Origin: Hormiphora californensis
Taxonomy: Eukaryota > Ctenophora > Tentaculata > Cydippida > Pleurobrachiidae
Direction of reading: 5' to 3'
DNA length: 64,000 bases
Assembly (NCBI GenBank): GCA_020137815.1
Contig: CM035355.1
Coordinates: 7,314,597 to 7,378,596 of the forward strand
The notes under the pieces are model-generated. The model ran no database searches. It saw only the letters and a list, made by a program, of their open reading frames with translations, and was not told the DNA's origin. The first letter of the stretch is position 1. Each line of letters begins with the position of its first letter. Positions 1 to 16,290 of the stretch are shown piece after piece. The position numbers and the translations under genes are program-made.

Positions 1-903
1 TTTTTTCAATCCGAGCTGATTTCCGGTCCTGAGATGGATTTCTTTTTTTCCACTTTAACGCCCTATTTGGCAAAGTTCCGAAAATATGTGAAAGCTGTAA
101 ATTGGTGAAAAGTTGCGTCTAACGATTATCTAAGTGGCCATAAATTTTGGGCGTGTCCTTATTTGAAATAAGATGTACAGAGTTTTTTTTGTGAAAGCCG
201 TCATTTCAGAAATAAATAAATTCCCTGTATCTCAAAAACGGCTGATCGTAGAGACCTGAGACTATGCTTAAACGATTCAGAAGGTCCGATTTTGGGGGGG
301 TCTTCTGAGAGACATTTTGCTCCTACTTCAACCGTTTTTGCTGTAATTGCGAAAAACAAATTCTATGGAAAGGGCAAAAGCTAAACTCCAATATCCTGTA
401 ATTAGGGAATTTTGGCTAAGAAAGGACCGAAACTATGGAAAAATGTGTAACAAGCTAATTCCTTCATTATTTGGTCCATATGGGTCCCTATAATCATCAA
501 AAACAAAATCACAAAAAATCCACGATGGCGAAGATGGGTTTTTGTTTTTCGCAATTACAGCAAAAACGGTTGAAGTAGGAGCAAAATGTCTCTCAGAAGA
601 CCCCCCCAAAATCGGACCTTCTGAATCGTTTAAGCATAGTCTCAGGTCTCTACGATCAGCCGTTTTTGAGATACAGGGAATTTATTTATTTCTGAAATGA
701 CGGCTTTCACAAAAAAAACTCTGTACATCTTATTTCAAATAAGGACACGCCCAAAATTTATGGCCACTTAGATAATCGTTAGACGCAACTTTTCACCAAT
801 TTACAGCTTTCACATATTTTCGGAACTTTGCCAAATAGGGCGTTAAAGTGGAAAAAAAGAAATCCATTTCAGGACCGGAAATCAGCTCGGATTGCAAAAA
901 ATT
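1..903. repeat. Long inverted repeat (foldback element), left edge cut by the window
   Basis: Bases 1-361 reappear as a nearly perfect reverse complement at about 537-903. Examples are the arm end CAATCCGAGCTGATTTCC at 7 and its complement near 880, and ACCGTTTTTGCTGTAATTGC near 330 and its complement near 555. The spacer of about 175 bp has no ORF. It shares a motif (TCCACGATGGCG, GGGTCCCTA) with the sequence at 44.93-45.01 kb on the opposite strand, so the element is dispersed. The true left end and any target duplication lie outside the window. This is a foldback or long-TIR non-autonomous element, or an assembly-captured hairpin. Confidence 0.85.
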
Positions 904-1345
904 TTTTTGTGGTTATTCCCCTTTATGTTCTCTTCAAATCTCCAAATTTTCATGCTTCTATCTTTTAAAAAAATTTTTAAGATGCCAAAAACTTATTTTC
1001 AGTTAATTTTTCAAGCAGCTGTAGCAAAAATATGAATTCGGCTTGAGAGCTCAAATTGCATATTTGAGGTCTCCTTGGCATGGCCTACAACCCTACGGTG
1101 AGAGATTTCCCTGCACTCGAAAAAAAATTTTGGTTAGCGTACCCTTAATGTGCGTCTCTCTCTCTTTAATCTCGCACGTGAATATGAGCCACGGCGCGGC
1201 GCATCTGCACGTGCGGTTCTTCCAGATAGAAATTCCAAATAGAAATTCCAGATAGAAATTCCAAATAGAAATGTGTATGACGCCGTGAAAAGATGTGGAG
1301 TTGAAGTGATAAAGATAAGCGAGTTGATCTGAAGACATCCAGGAG

Positions 1346-1409
1346 TTGTCTGGCGGCGCCGACCCGATCTGAGCACAAAACAAAACGGGGTCTGGCGCCA
1401 TCAGACATT
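1346..1409. repeat. Short hairpin element, related to one at 22071-22108
   Basis: The arm TGTCTGGCGGCGCCGACCC pairs with GGGGTCTGGCGCCATCAGACA. The same core (TGTCTGGCGGCGCCGACC, GATCTGAGC) recurs in a GCC2 intron at 22071. It looks like a small dispersed MITE-type sequence. Confidence 0.5.
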
Positions 1410-1449
1410 CCAGGAGGTTATAACAAAAGTGAACCTATATCGTGTGTAC

Positions 1450-1781
1450 CTTTTCCACAGACATCAGCTGAGCGAGGTCCATTGTTTCTACTCGTGATAT
1501 ACTCTCCCAAACTATTGGGTCGGGTCACACTAGGCTCTGAGATCTTGTACACCTCGATCGCTTCCACCGAGGATTTCCTGCAAAAACGGGTCTGAATTCG
1601 TCTTTATCCTAAAATAATCCAACTTGAACAACTTTCCAAAAAAAAAGAAGAATAACTTACGGATTTGGAACGACTCGGAGCTCAGTGACCATTCTATTGT
1701 AGACAGAGGGTGGGATCCAGAGGGCGGTACCAGCACGACACATGACAGTCAGGCCACTGTATAATACAACCATCACATCCC
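1450..1781 (-). CDS. Two further exons, probably the 3' part of the VWA/DUF4537 gene
   Basis: Two minus-strand exons are clear from splice sites: 1661-1781 (acceptor ctgcag, donor gtaagt) and 1450-1577 (acceptor ttgcag, donor gtacac). Their phases join without a stop and encode segments such as DVMVVLYSGLTVMCRAG, ALWIPPSVYNRMVTEL and SSVEAIEVYKISEPSV. The first exon enters in phase 1, exactly the phase left by the last sure exon of the VWA gene at 8147, and the junction would read ...HPVST-G-DVMVV. I infer that they belong to that gene, with an intron of about 6.4 kb between. The alternative is a separate gene whose 5' exons I have missed. The protein continues beyond 1450; no stop exon was found. 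Confidence 0.6.
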
Positions 1782-2372
1782 CTGCAGTTTTAGGAGTGAA
1801 CACGATTTCTATAATATGTTCTCATAGCAGGTTTGACTGCTTAGTTTGACTGCTTAGTTTTTTACCGAAATATCGAGAGTAATTGTAAATTAATTACAAT
1901 ATGTACCTGCAACCCCGTTGTAGTTCGTTCCCCGTTTAGTATCTTCACCTCTAACCACGTTTCCGGGTTCGTAAGGTCCTCCCGCTCGTAGTGGAGCTAA
2001 AACGTGGTCACCTGCGGGAGCGGTAATGGGTTAGCTTGGAGTCGGGTGATATATTGTGTGGGATATATGAATACTGAATAGCGAGGGATCGATTTTGGCC
2101 AAAATTAAATCTGGTCAGGGTGAAACTTGCCCTGTATGTTGCAATCCTTGGAGCACATAGGTGCAATATTTCTCCCCACAAAAATATATAGATTTCCCAG
2201 GGTTATACATACGGTTAATAAAACGGTGGAGAGGGGTTAGACCATTTAACGCGCCAGAATAGCCGCAAATTACAAAATATTAGACAGATTTATTGGGAAG
2301 AACTGCTCCACAAAGTCACGTGACTGAGGGGCAGCTTACAACATGACGGATTGATTAAACGGGTGGGGGCAG

Positions 2373-2380
2373 TATAAAAG
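2373..2380 (+). promoter_or_regulatory. TATA box of the secreted peptide gene
   Basis: TATAAAAG lies in a G-rich context (GGGTGGGGGCAG before it), about 200 bp before the ATG at 2577. Transcription would start near 2400-2410. The 5' UTR contains a direct repeat (GATATTTTCTAGAGAAAGG near 2513 and 2556). The second copy, ending ttttctag, could also be an intron acceptor. Confidence 0.6.
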
Positions 2381-2576
2381 TTAGGGAGAGGGGAACGAAC
2401 CCCATCGAATACCATTGCATAATTTTGCTGTTTGACGAGAGAATTTTTTACAGCCTCTCTCTCAGTACGCATTTTGAAAGTTTTTAATTCGAATAAAGAT
2501 TATTAATTATTTGATATTTTCTAGAGAAAGGAATAAAGATGATTGATTTTTTTTGATATTTTCTAGAGAAAGGATC

Positions 2577-3028
2577 ATGGTCCAGCTGAAACTAGCTATT
2601 CTGCTGGCCCTGATGACGGCAGTTGTTATTGGAAACTCTGCATACGACAACACGGTGAGTTAATTAGCTGTCTAGTTACGACCGACTGACTTCTCAGCAC
2701 GGCATTATTTGTGTAGGTCACACCGCATTTTATTTCTATTTGAGTGTTCGGTAGAGCAAGGGCCAAGGCATTTTATGTTCTAAAGTCCTTCTTTCCCCAC
2801 CCTAAACCAACATATCCACCTCCATTTCCGCACCCTAAACACCAATATACTCCAATATCATATCCACCAATATTATATCCACCAATATTATATCCAACCC
2901 AGAATAACGAGGAAGCGTCGGTATCGGAGGATGCTGATGGAATACTGATTGGATATCCCCGAACTATTATTAACAACCGACACCGGCCAAAGCTTGGGAA
3001 CGTTGAAAACAAGCAGACATGGTGGTAG
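2577..3028 (+). CDS. Secreted Pro/Tyr-rich peptide precursor (2 exons)
   Basis: Exon 1 (2577-2654) is a signal peptide of 26 codons: MVQLKLAILLALMTAVV, then IGNSAYDNT. It ends at a good donor (gtgagt) in phase 0. Exon 2 most likely starts at 2786 after ttctaaag and runs to TAG at 3028, giving about 106 residues. The mature part opens with a Pro, His and Tyr-rich stretch (PHPKPTYPPPFPHPK) and a tandem YPPIL repeat (ISYPPILYPPILYP). An acidic linker (EEASVSEDADG) and a basic tail ending in two Trp follow. There are no cysteines. I do not recognise the family; structural, adhesive or peptide-precursor roles are all possible. It has its own TATA box and lies opposite in strand to the probable surrounding VWA gene. 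The exon 2 acceptor is the least certain point; 2767 is an in-phase alternative. Confidence 0.65.
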
Positions 3029-3195
3029 ATGAAGACACTTGGAAGAAAGAGAGAGGGATGGAGAGATAGAGGGAGAGAGAGGGAAAGATGAGGGAGAGAA
3101 AGAGAGAAAGAGGAAGAAAGAGAAAGATAGAGAGAGAGGGAGAGAGATGCAAGTAAAGTCGAGAGAGATACAGAGTTTGATTAAATTTCTCACCA

Positions 3196-3353
3196 TGTGC
3201 ACCTGTGCACTATGTTTATATTAGGGCTTGTTTCTTATTACATCTGTATTGTCATCAGTCTTGTCATAAAGTCACATATTCATACTTGCATTCACAGAAC
3301 AAGCCAGAGTGAGATAGAGTAAGATATACTGATACAGAGATAGAGAGATAGAT

Positions 3354-3428
<75 letters not shown>

Positions 3429-3883
3429 ACGGTTGGCAGTTAAGTCGTGGTGAGACGCTACGTCCGGTTTGGAGTGGTCCCTAATAGGCGCAGCTTCGAC
3501 CAGTTAGCGTGGCAACATGAATTAACTGTCAGTCTGTGAGTCTCGCGAGGAGTAGCGCAGAGTTAGAGTGAGATGATGAGAGAAGAGAGAGTTGGAGAGA
3601 TATAGAGTTCTAGAGTTGGAGAGATTTAGAGAGAGAGTATTTGAGATAGAGGGAGACAGAGTGAGAGTGAGACCCTGATATAGAGTGAGAGAATAACAGA
3701 GAGAGATAATATTATCTGTCAGGATGAAATTCCCCGATATTCAGAGCAGATCAGATTGTCAGAGTCCTGAATTGCATTGCCGTTAGTGGCCCGTTTAAAA
3801 TCTGGTAGTCGTACTCGTCAAGAACAAAAACATCACCGTCATGGGCATCGATGCAGATTTACCGGACCCCTTCAAAAGGGACA
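3196..3883 (+). repeat. 5' LTR
   Basis: Matches 7035-7728 throughout, including a GA tract (about 3360-3424) followed by AACGGTTGGCAGTTAA.TCGTGG. It begins TGTGCACC and ends GGGACA. Confidence 0.85.
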
Positions 3884-3884
3884 A

Positions 3885-3903
3885 TGGTGACCTTGATGGG
3901 ACC
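3885..3903 (+). other. Putative primer-binding site of the LTR element
   Basis: TGGTGACCTTGATGGGACC begins one base after the 5' LTR and starts with TGG, as expected for pairing with a tRNA ending CCA. The tRNA species was not identified. Confidence 0.5.
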
Positions 3904-5763
3904 TGTTAGTGGACCTGTGTTTGTTAGTGGACCCGGTTTTCTCTGATGGACATGTCTTCTCTAGTGGACCTGTTCTCTGTGACCTGGTGGACCTGTTTTC
4001 TTTGGTGATGGAACTCTCTTTGGCCATGGAACCCCTCCTCGATGATGATCCCGTGACAGACTGTTAACTGAGCGCCTGTATGTGACGTGAGGTATCTGTT
4101 TGTGTGGGTAAGATGAACTGAGCAAATGGAACAGTTAGAGTGTTGATCGAGATGTGTGTGAGTAATTTCGAATTATTTGAGTCATGAGAGACTAGGTTCT
4201 AGAGAGGTACTGAGCTTAGTTCACAGTCATGCCGCATCATTACCCACGTATCCCTTTTCTTTTTTTTGCCTGAACACGGGTTTGTCCGGTTTGATATGAC
4301 CCTGATCCTACCTCATCAGACATAGTGTGTGTGGTAAGGCGATATCTGGATAAAACCCTGCAACTAGTTTTGTTCTGTTAATCTTTGCTCTTGGTCATCT
4401 GGACACAGGTCTATCCGGTTGATATGACCCTGCTCCTGCCACATTAGTGTGTTTGTAGTCAGGCGATATCCGGATGCACTTGTTCCTTATTCCTATGTCC
4501 CTATAGCATTTAATTTATAGAGCATTACCTTTTTTGTCACATCATTAGTGAGGTTCGTTTAGCTGAAATGCGAGTAATGTGTGACTGTTATTCGTGAGCG
4601 AGTGATAGCTTTTTGAATGTGAGTTTTATGTGTGCGAGAAAGCCCTGGTGAGTGATCGTGTGTGGAACCGTGAGATGGGTTTGGCTGTGTGAATTTTGGT
4701 ATGTCATAAGGTTGTGACAAGCATTTGTTCTTGTCCATTTCTTATGAGTTGTGAGAACTGTGAGCGTGAGTTGTGTGACTGTGTCTGAGTTGTGAGTCTG
4801 ATTTTGTATAAGTTGGGAGTCTGAGGAATAGTTCATATAGTTTTGGCTCAGTACTATTTGGCCGCTACACTTTCCTTATACTTTTAGCAGTGTTTATGCT
4901 TGTAGTAGTCCAGTATTTTTTGTAAATGTAAGTCATTGTTAGTTAGTAGACACGAGAGTAGTGTGATAATTGGCGTGGTGAACGTTAACTCGCCTTGCTG
5001 CTGACTGTCAAAGTGCCTTACCCACCCGGAACTACGACCTACGGCGAGGGCCGCGGTGTGCTTGTGCTCGGTATCCTGACCTTCAGTGAGTGTGTTATGT
5101 GCACCCTCTGTTTATCACACTATTAGTAGCATCCCTGTCTTTGTCACCCCTAGTATGTTTCACTATTTCGATATATCCCAGTCCCGTGCCGTTTAGTTTT
5201 ACCCTTTTTGCAGCAGTGAGGCTTGAGAGTGTGTGAGATTAAGTGCGGAAAGAACTTAACAACCGTTAGTCAACACGTTCGACCTGTGTTTCGAGTTCAT
5301 ACCTGAACCAGACGTGTTTGTGCGTGGCGTCTTGACTGGCGGAGAGTTGTTCTGTGGTTCTGCCTTGATCACACCCCTCTCCTTTGTCAGTGAGTTTACT
5401 GTTTGTCCTGTTTCCCCTGTCCTTTGTCACCTCTAGTAAGTTTCACATTTTATTACTATTCTTATTCATTCAGTTATATATTCTCCCGAGGTCTGTGTGT
5501 GTGGTTGTGTGTGTGAATGGAAGACACAGTTTTAGCTTTATCGAACTTTGATACGTTTCATGTAGATCAATACAGTACTAGATCAGATTTCGTTGAGTTA
5601 AAACCTGTCCGTGTAACTGGTACACGTCATAGTATATCTTTGTTGGTGTTAGTTGGCAAGTTTCTGTGTATGTTTTTGCAGTCAAAGAGGTGCTATACGA
5701 GGACTAGCTGTCATGTTCCGTGCTTCTTTGGCTGTCTTGTTCTGTCTGTGAGTAAGTTTCTTT

Positions 5764-5969
5764 TTGAAGATTTTGCGAGTTTTTGAGGATTTTGCGAGTT
5801 TTGAAGATTTTGCGAGTTTTGAAGATTTTGCGAGTTTTTGAGGATTTTGCGAGTTTTTGAAGATTTTGCGAGTTTTGAAGATTTTGCGAGTTTTTGAAGA
5901 TTTTGCGAGTTTTTGAGGATTTTGCGAGCTTTTGAGGATTTTACGAGTTTTTGAAGATTTGCGAGTTTT
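5764..5969 (+). repeat. Tandem repeat, 19-20 bp unit, inside the LTR element
   Basis: About ten imperfect copies of GAAGATTTTGCGAGTTTTT occur in the element interior. The rest of the interior (3.9-5.7 and 6.0-7.0 kb) shows only a diverged internal duplication (TCCGGTTTGATATGACCCTG near 4288 and 4407) and no genes. Confidence 0.85.
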
Positions 5970-7034
5970 AGAGCCGGCTATTAGGTTATATCTGCAGATT
6001 GTCTACATGGTATACCATTGTCTTCCAGTACTGGATTGTCCTGTCGACCCGGGTCCTGCCCTCCTGTTTCATGTTTTAGGCGCCTGTCTAGTTTTCTATT
6101 TTCTTTACTCTTTCTTTTGTGTGTTCGTGTGTGTATGCTTGAGTGGCCCGGATTTTCTGGCGTTTGGAAGATTTGGATACCTTTGATTACAGGTAATTGC
6201 GTCACCTGTGCTGATTGGTATCTGAGTCTTGACGCAAACCATTCGCCACGCAAGATTATTTTGGCACCACTCAGCATCTCTCTTTTTCTGGTTTCTATAT
6301 TTATGCTACTTGTACCGTTAGTTTTGCGACTTGTCTAGCGATTTCAAAGCCATGGTCCCTATGTCAACTCGGATTACTGATCAGTGCTGGTAGTCATGTG
6401 TTATACAGCTCTACAGGAGGGCTTGTTACTGTTTTGTTTATGTCCTGTTCTTTGAGTTTGTTGTGTTTATTGTCATTTGTCATGTGCTGTCTTTAGTCTA
6501 TTCGAGTCGTGTCTATGTTTATGATATTAGTGATATTGCCAACGCGACGTGTACCAGTGAGATATGTGTTCAGTGAGTTCAGTGCGATCAGTGTGTTCAG
6601 TGAGTTCAGTGTGATCAGTGTGTTTAGGAGTTCAGTGTGATAAGTGAGAGTGTCAAGTAAAGTCAAATGTTTTCCAACATATAGAAAGAGTGTCCGACCG
6701 AGTTTCTGTTTGGTGACTGCGTCACCAAAGTTTCTGTCTACTATTTACAAGTCACCGTTATAGCTCTTTTAGCATTATTAGTTCATTATTTAATATTTAT
6801 TTATCCATTGAATTATTCGCCACTAATGGTCATTTATCCGTTTTCTAAGTGAGAAAAGAGTGCCTCTGATTATGAAGATTTGGCCTAGTGATTGGTTTTA
6901 CGGCACACATATTGAATCTTCATGATTATTCGTTCAGAGAAGTGTATGTTTTTGGTCTAAGTCACGGTACCATGTAGTTGTACGAACCTTCGGAGGGGAG
7001 CAGAGGGTGACTCTCACCCCAATGAGGGGGCGTA

Positions 7035-7210
7035 TGTGCACCTGTGCACTCTGTTTACATTAGGGCTTGCTTCTTATTATATCTGTATTGTCATATTATC
7101 AGTCTTGTCATAAAGTCACATATTCATACGTGCATTCACAGAACAAGCCAGAGTGAGATAGAGTGAGATATAGAGATAGAGAGAGATAGAGATAGATAGA
7201 GAGAGAGTGA

Positions 7211-7269
<59 letters not shown>

Positions 7270-7728
7270 GTTGGCAGTTAAATCGTGGTGAGACGCTACG
7301 TCCGGTTTGGAGTGGTCCCTAATAGGCGCAGCTTCGACCAGTTAGCGTGGCAACATGAATTAACTGTCAGTCCGTGAGTCTCGCGAGGAGTAGCGCAGAG
7401 TTAGAGTGAGATGATGAGAGAAGAGAGAGTTGGAGAGATTTAGAGTTCTAGAGTTGGAGAGATTTAGAGAGAGAGAGTATTTGAGATAGAGGGAGACAGA
7501 GTGAGAGTGAGACCCTGATATAGAGTGAGAGAATAACAGAGAGAGATAATATTATCTGTCAGGATGAATTTCCCCGATATATTGAGAGCAGATCAGATTG
7601 TCACAGTCCTGAATTGCATTGCCGTTAGTGGCCCGTTTAAAATCTGGTAGTCGTACTCGTCAAGAACAAAAAAAACATCACCGTCATGGGCATCGATGCA
7701 GATTTACCGGACCCCTTCAAAAGGGACA
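7035..7728 (+). repeat. 3' LTR
   Basis: Second copy of the 3196-3883 repeat. It has a GA tract at about 7204-7266 and is followed directly by the target duplication ACCA. Confidence 0.85.
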
Positions 7729-7790
7729 ACCAGACTGCTACGCCCCTACTCTCTAGATCTATGAAGAGTTGTCAGATAGCCAACTACAGG

Positions 7791-7795
<5 letters not shown>

Positions 7796-7846
<51 letters not shown>
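7796..7846. repeat. (GT)n microsatellite
   Basis: Pure GT tract of about 50 bp, just outside the 3' LTR. Confidence 0.95.
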
Positions 7847-7847
<1 letters not shown>

Positions 7848-8146
7848 ACAGTAGTACGATATACAACTGGATTTGATTCTTCTTTCATCAAAAAGAAAGG
7901 TTTTTGTTGTGTGTCTCTCACCGCATTTTATATCATAGAATGATGTCATAGAGAGAGAACGTCTTCTGGGTTCGGTAGATCAAGGTTTTGATGTCTAACT
8001 TCATTGATGTACTCACAGATCTCTCACTATCTCAATCAATATCTTTTTTCTCTCTGTCACCCGATGAGTGAATTTGGTACGTTCTAACCCTCCTAATAGA
8101 GGGTCGAGCAATGCAAATAAAGATTCTGATAAGAGATATTTCTCAC

Positions 8147-13976
<5,830 letters not shown>

Positions 13977-14264
13977 CCTACTTCGAAGTGGTATGGATGT
14001 ATATGTTAATTTATAGCTTAAATAAAACAAATCGGATCATATTTAGGTCAAGTCACAGATATAATACACGATCACTTATTATCTCATTATCAAAAGTCAC
14101 ATCAGTAGGATATTATTAGGATTTCGATATACGTATCTTTTCCCAACACCACCTACATACTGTCACAGCCATTGTAATAGTTTAGATTTGTTATCGGTTT
14201 ATCAAAAAACATAATCCATATTGTATTGGTAATTGGTCTTTTAATCCCTGTTATATACAAATTC

Positions 14265-14337
14265 TGAGAGAGCAGCCCCGATTTTGATAAAACTCAACAT
14301 TCGAGTTTCATTCAATTCGGGGCTGTTCTCTCTCACT
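14265..14337. repeat. Hairpin between CCDC34 and the VWA gene
   Basis: GAGAGAGCAGCCCCGA pairs with TCGGGGCTGTTCTCTCTC around a smaller AACTC/GAGTTT stem. It sits just downstream of the CCDC34 stop and may be part of the 3' UTR or a small foldback element. Confidence 0.6.
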
Positions 14338-14373
14338 TTAATGATCAATTTTCCTATATAATTTCCACTATAG

Positions 14374-15289
14374 TTAAAATGGAGAATACAGATTTCGAAC
14401 ATTCTTATACTGAACTTCAGTGTCCGAGTTCCATGGGTCTGATTTAGTTTTTCTGGCAACTCCGGAAGGATTATAAAATTCGGCAAGAGTCTTTGGAGAT
14501 TTTGGGCTCGACATACGCTTGTGGGTCCTCAACCACTCCTTATATTTTGCATCTGCTTTTTCTTTTCGTTCCTTCTCCGACTGTTCCATCTTCTCTTTCT
14601 CTTCTTTCTCTTTTTCACTTGCAACTTTTTCTTGCTCCTCTTTTTTGTCTTTCCAACTCTTGACAGCGATAATGGACTTTTCCAAAATTTCTTGTTTTTC
14701 CGCCTCTTTCTTAGCTTTTTCTTCCTCAATTTTCTTACATTGGGCCTCCTTCTTTTCCTTCAAAACAACCAACTTTTTCTTTTCCCATTCTCTCACAGCA
14801 GATTCATTTTGTTTCAGTTTCTCTTTCGCCTTTTTCTTTTCTTCTTTCAACTTCTTCTTTTCTTCTTTTTTCCGTTTCCGTTCCTTTTCTTGACAAAATG
14901 ACATCTCTTCGGCCTTTTTGAGAATCCACTTTTCCCATTCAACACTTTCTCCGCAGTCCTGAAGTAAATTGAATTTAAAAAGCAAACAATTAATTCTGCT
15001 AAACTTGTTATTTTGATCCTATGATATAAACATACTTTATTGGTCAGTGACTCACCTCAATAATGCTATCATCGTTCACAGTAGCTGTTTTCCGAATCCT
15101 TCTCGAGCTACTCCTTGTAGAATGGCGGGGTGTTGAGGACGGTAGACTTCCCTCAAAGTCATCTTCGTACACAGTGTCGTCGTGAGAAACTGAAATGAAT
15201 TTTTGCTAAAATTCCGTTGTCAGAGTAATTGTCGAACAATATTTAGTTTTGGCTTTACCGTGTTTGACTGTCGTGGTAGATTCTGACAT
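14374..15289 (-). CDS. CCDC34: Coiled-coil domain-containing protein 34
   Basis: Three exons join in phase: 15259-15289 (ATG at 15289), 15056-15189 and 14374-14958, giving about 249 residues. The N-terminus is Ser/Thr-rich and acidic (SHDDTVYEDDFEGS). Then come ESVEWEKWILKKAEEM and a long Lys/Glu-rich helix with repeated aromatic-tryptophan motifs (REWEKKK, VKSWKDKKEE, KYKEWLRTHKR), followed by KTLAEFYNPSGVARKT near the end. The spaced W/EW motifs in a charged coiled coil, ending in a YN-P segment, match the CCDC34 family, reported in cilia and sperm flagella of animals. Its start lies about 1 kb after the end of GCC2, on the same strand. The low-complexity helix weakens any orthology claim; the end motifs support it. 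Confidence 0.75.
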
Positions 15290-15720
15290 TGATTTGGAAA
15301 AATTGACCGCTAGACTGATGATAGGGACTGTGGATAGGGAATTGAATGATTCAGAGCTCCAAAATAGCTACCAATTCTGAACTAGAAACTCAAAATGGTT
15401 GCTACTTGCTGTTCAAGTCTTTATTTTTTCAGGAACAGGAGATATGAACCAAAATGGAGTGTAGCTTCCCTTCAAATGGTGTACTGAACTCGATTTTGGT
15501 TCATATTTTTAGTTTATGTCTTATGATGAGGTATAGACTCAATTCAATTGATCAAATCCCTCAAAACTCAAAAAAATGACGGGCGCCGTTACTATCTGGG
15601 TGTTTGGAGGCCTGTTTACAGGTGCGCGCTGCCAAAAAAGTTGATTCACTAAAACGGCTCTAACCGCCAAACCACTCAACCGTTTTGGCTGATTCAAAGT
15701 TTATCTGGTAGGGAATGTCA

Positions 15721-15772
15721 AGGCCTAACCCCAACCCTAACCCTACTTTAGCCCTAACCCTAAAAAACCTTT
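15721..15772. repeat. Short interstitial telomere-like repeats
   Basis: Several CCCTAA-type units (CCCCAACCCTAACCCTA, GCCCTAACCCTAAAAA) lie in the gap between GCC2 and CCDC34. The rest of 15.3-16.29 kb shows no gene; AGGAACAGGAGATATGAACCAAA near 15430 recurs in the 30.2-31.0 kb repeats. Confidence 0.7.
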
Positions 15773-16290
15773 TGTCAGCACTCCCAAAACACCCAGATTT
15801 TAACGCTGGCCAAAAATGACAAAACGCGTGTTTTTTACTTTTTCGAAAATCAAAATTTAAAAATAATAATTCTATCTTGCGCGCCGCGCTGCTAAGTTTT
15901 TCAGTACACTGCCCATTGATTGGCGCGTTACTGCAGAACCATACCAGGTCGTTGAATTTGAAACAAGATTGTTTTGCTTTCAAGAAGTAGGACAATAATT
16001 AATCACATTCACAAATAACACACCTCTTAAGCTGTCAAATACCATCAGAAAATCAGTTAGTTTCTAACTTAGCCATTGCACACTTTGAATTAAATATGCG
16101 TACGACGTCCATTTACGTAAAATTTATAAGTATAAGAACTAGAAGACCTGGCCTAAGCCTAAATCTAAAACATTTTTAACCCAACTACACTGAATGTCTC
16201 ATTTTCTGGAATAACCGCACAGCGACTAAAAACTAAAAAACAACATCTTCTAAGGGACCGTCTGTCCGCTTCCCCCTAAATAACCAACAA

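Larger units (their letters stand above)
3192..7732 (+). mobile_element. Non-coding LTR retrotransposon (LARD-like) with 4-bp target duplication
   Basis: Two direct repeats of about 690 bp (3196-3883 and 7035-7728) begin TGTGCACCTGTGCAC and end AGGGACA, the TG...CA ends of LTRs. The whole unit is flanked by the direct repeat ACCA (3192-3195 and 7729-7732). Just inside the left LTR is TGGTGACCTTGATGGGACC, a plausible tRNA primer-binding site. Just before the right LTR is a purine-rich GAGGGGGCG tract. The 3.15-kb interior has no gag or pol: its longest ORFs are about 100 codons and show no reverse transcriptase, integrase or protease motif. It would have to be mobilised in trans. The LTRs differ by few substitutions outside their GA tracts, which suggests a fairly recent insertion. 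Confidence 0.82.

Noticed and set aside
8013-8146. Read-through of the VWA exon past 8147 to a stop at 8013
   Set aside because: The frame stays open for 44 codons, but a good gtgaga donor lies at 8147 and a phase-matched exon exists at 1781. I kept the splice as more likely; a shorter alternative isoform is not excluded.
14519-14901. Plus-strand Phe/Ser-rich ORFs of about 125 codons
   Set aside because: They are the antisense of the Lys/Glu-rich CCDC34 coiled coil.
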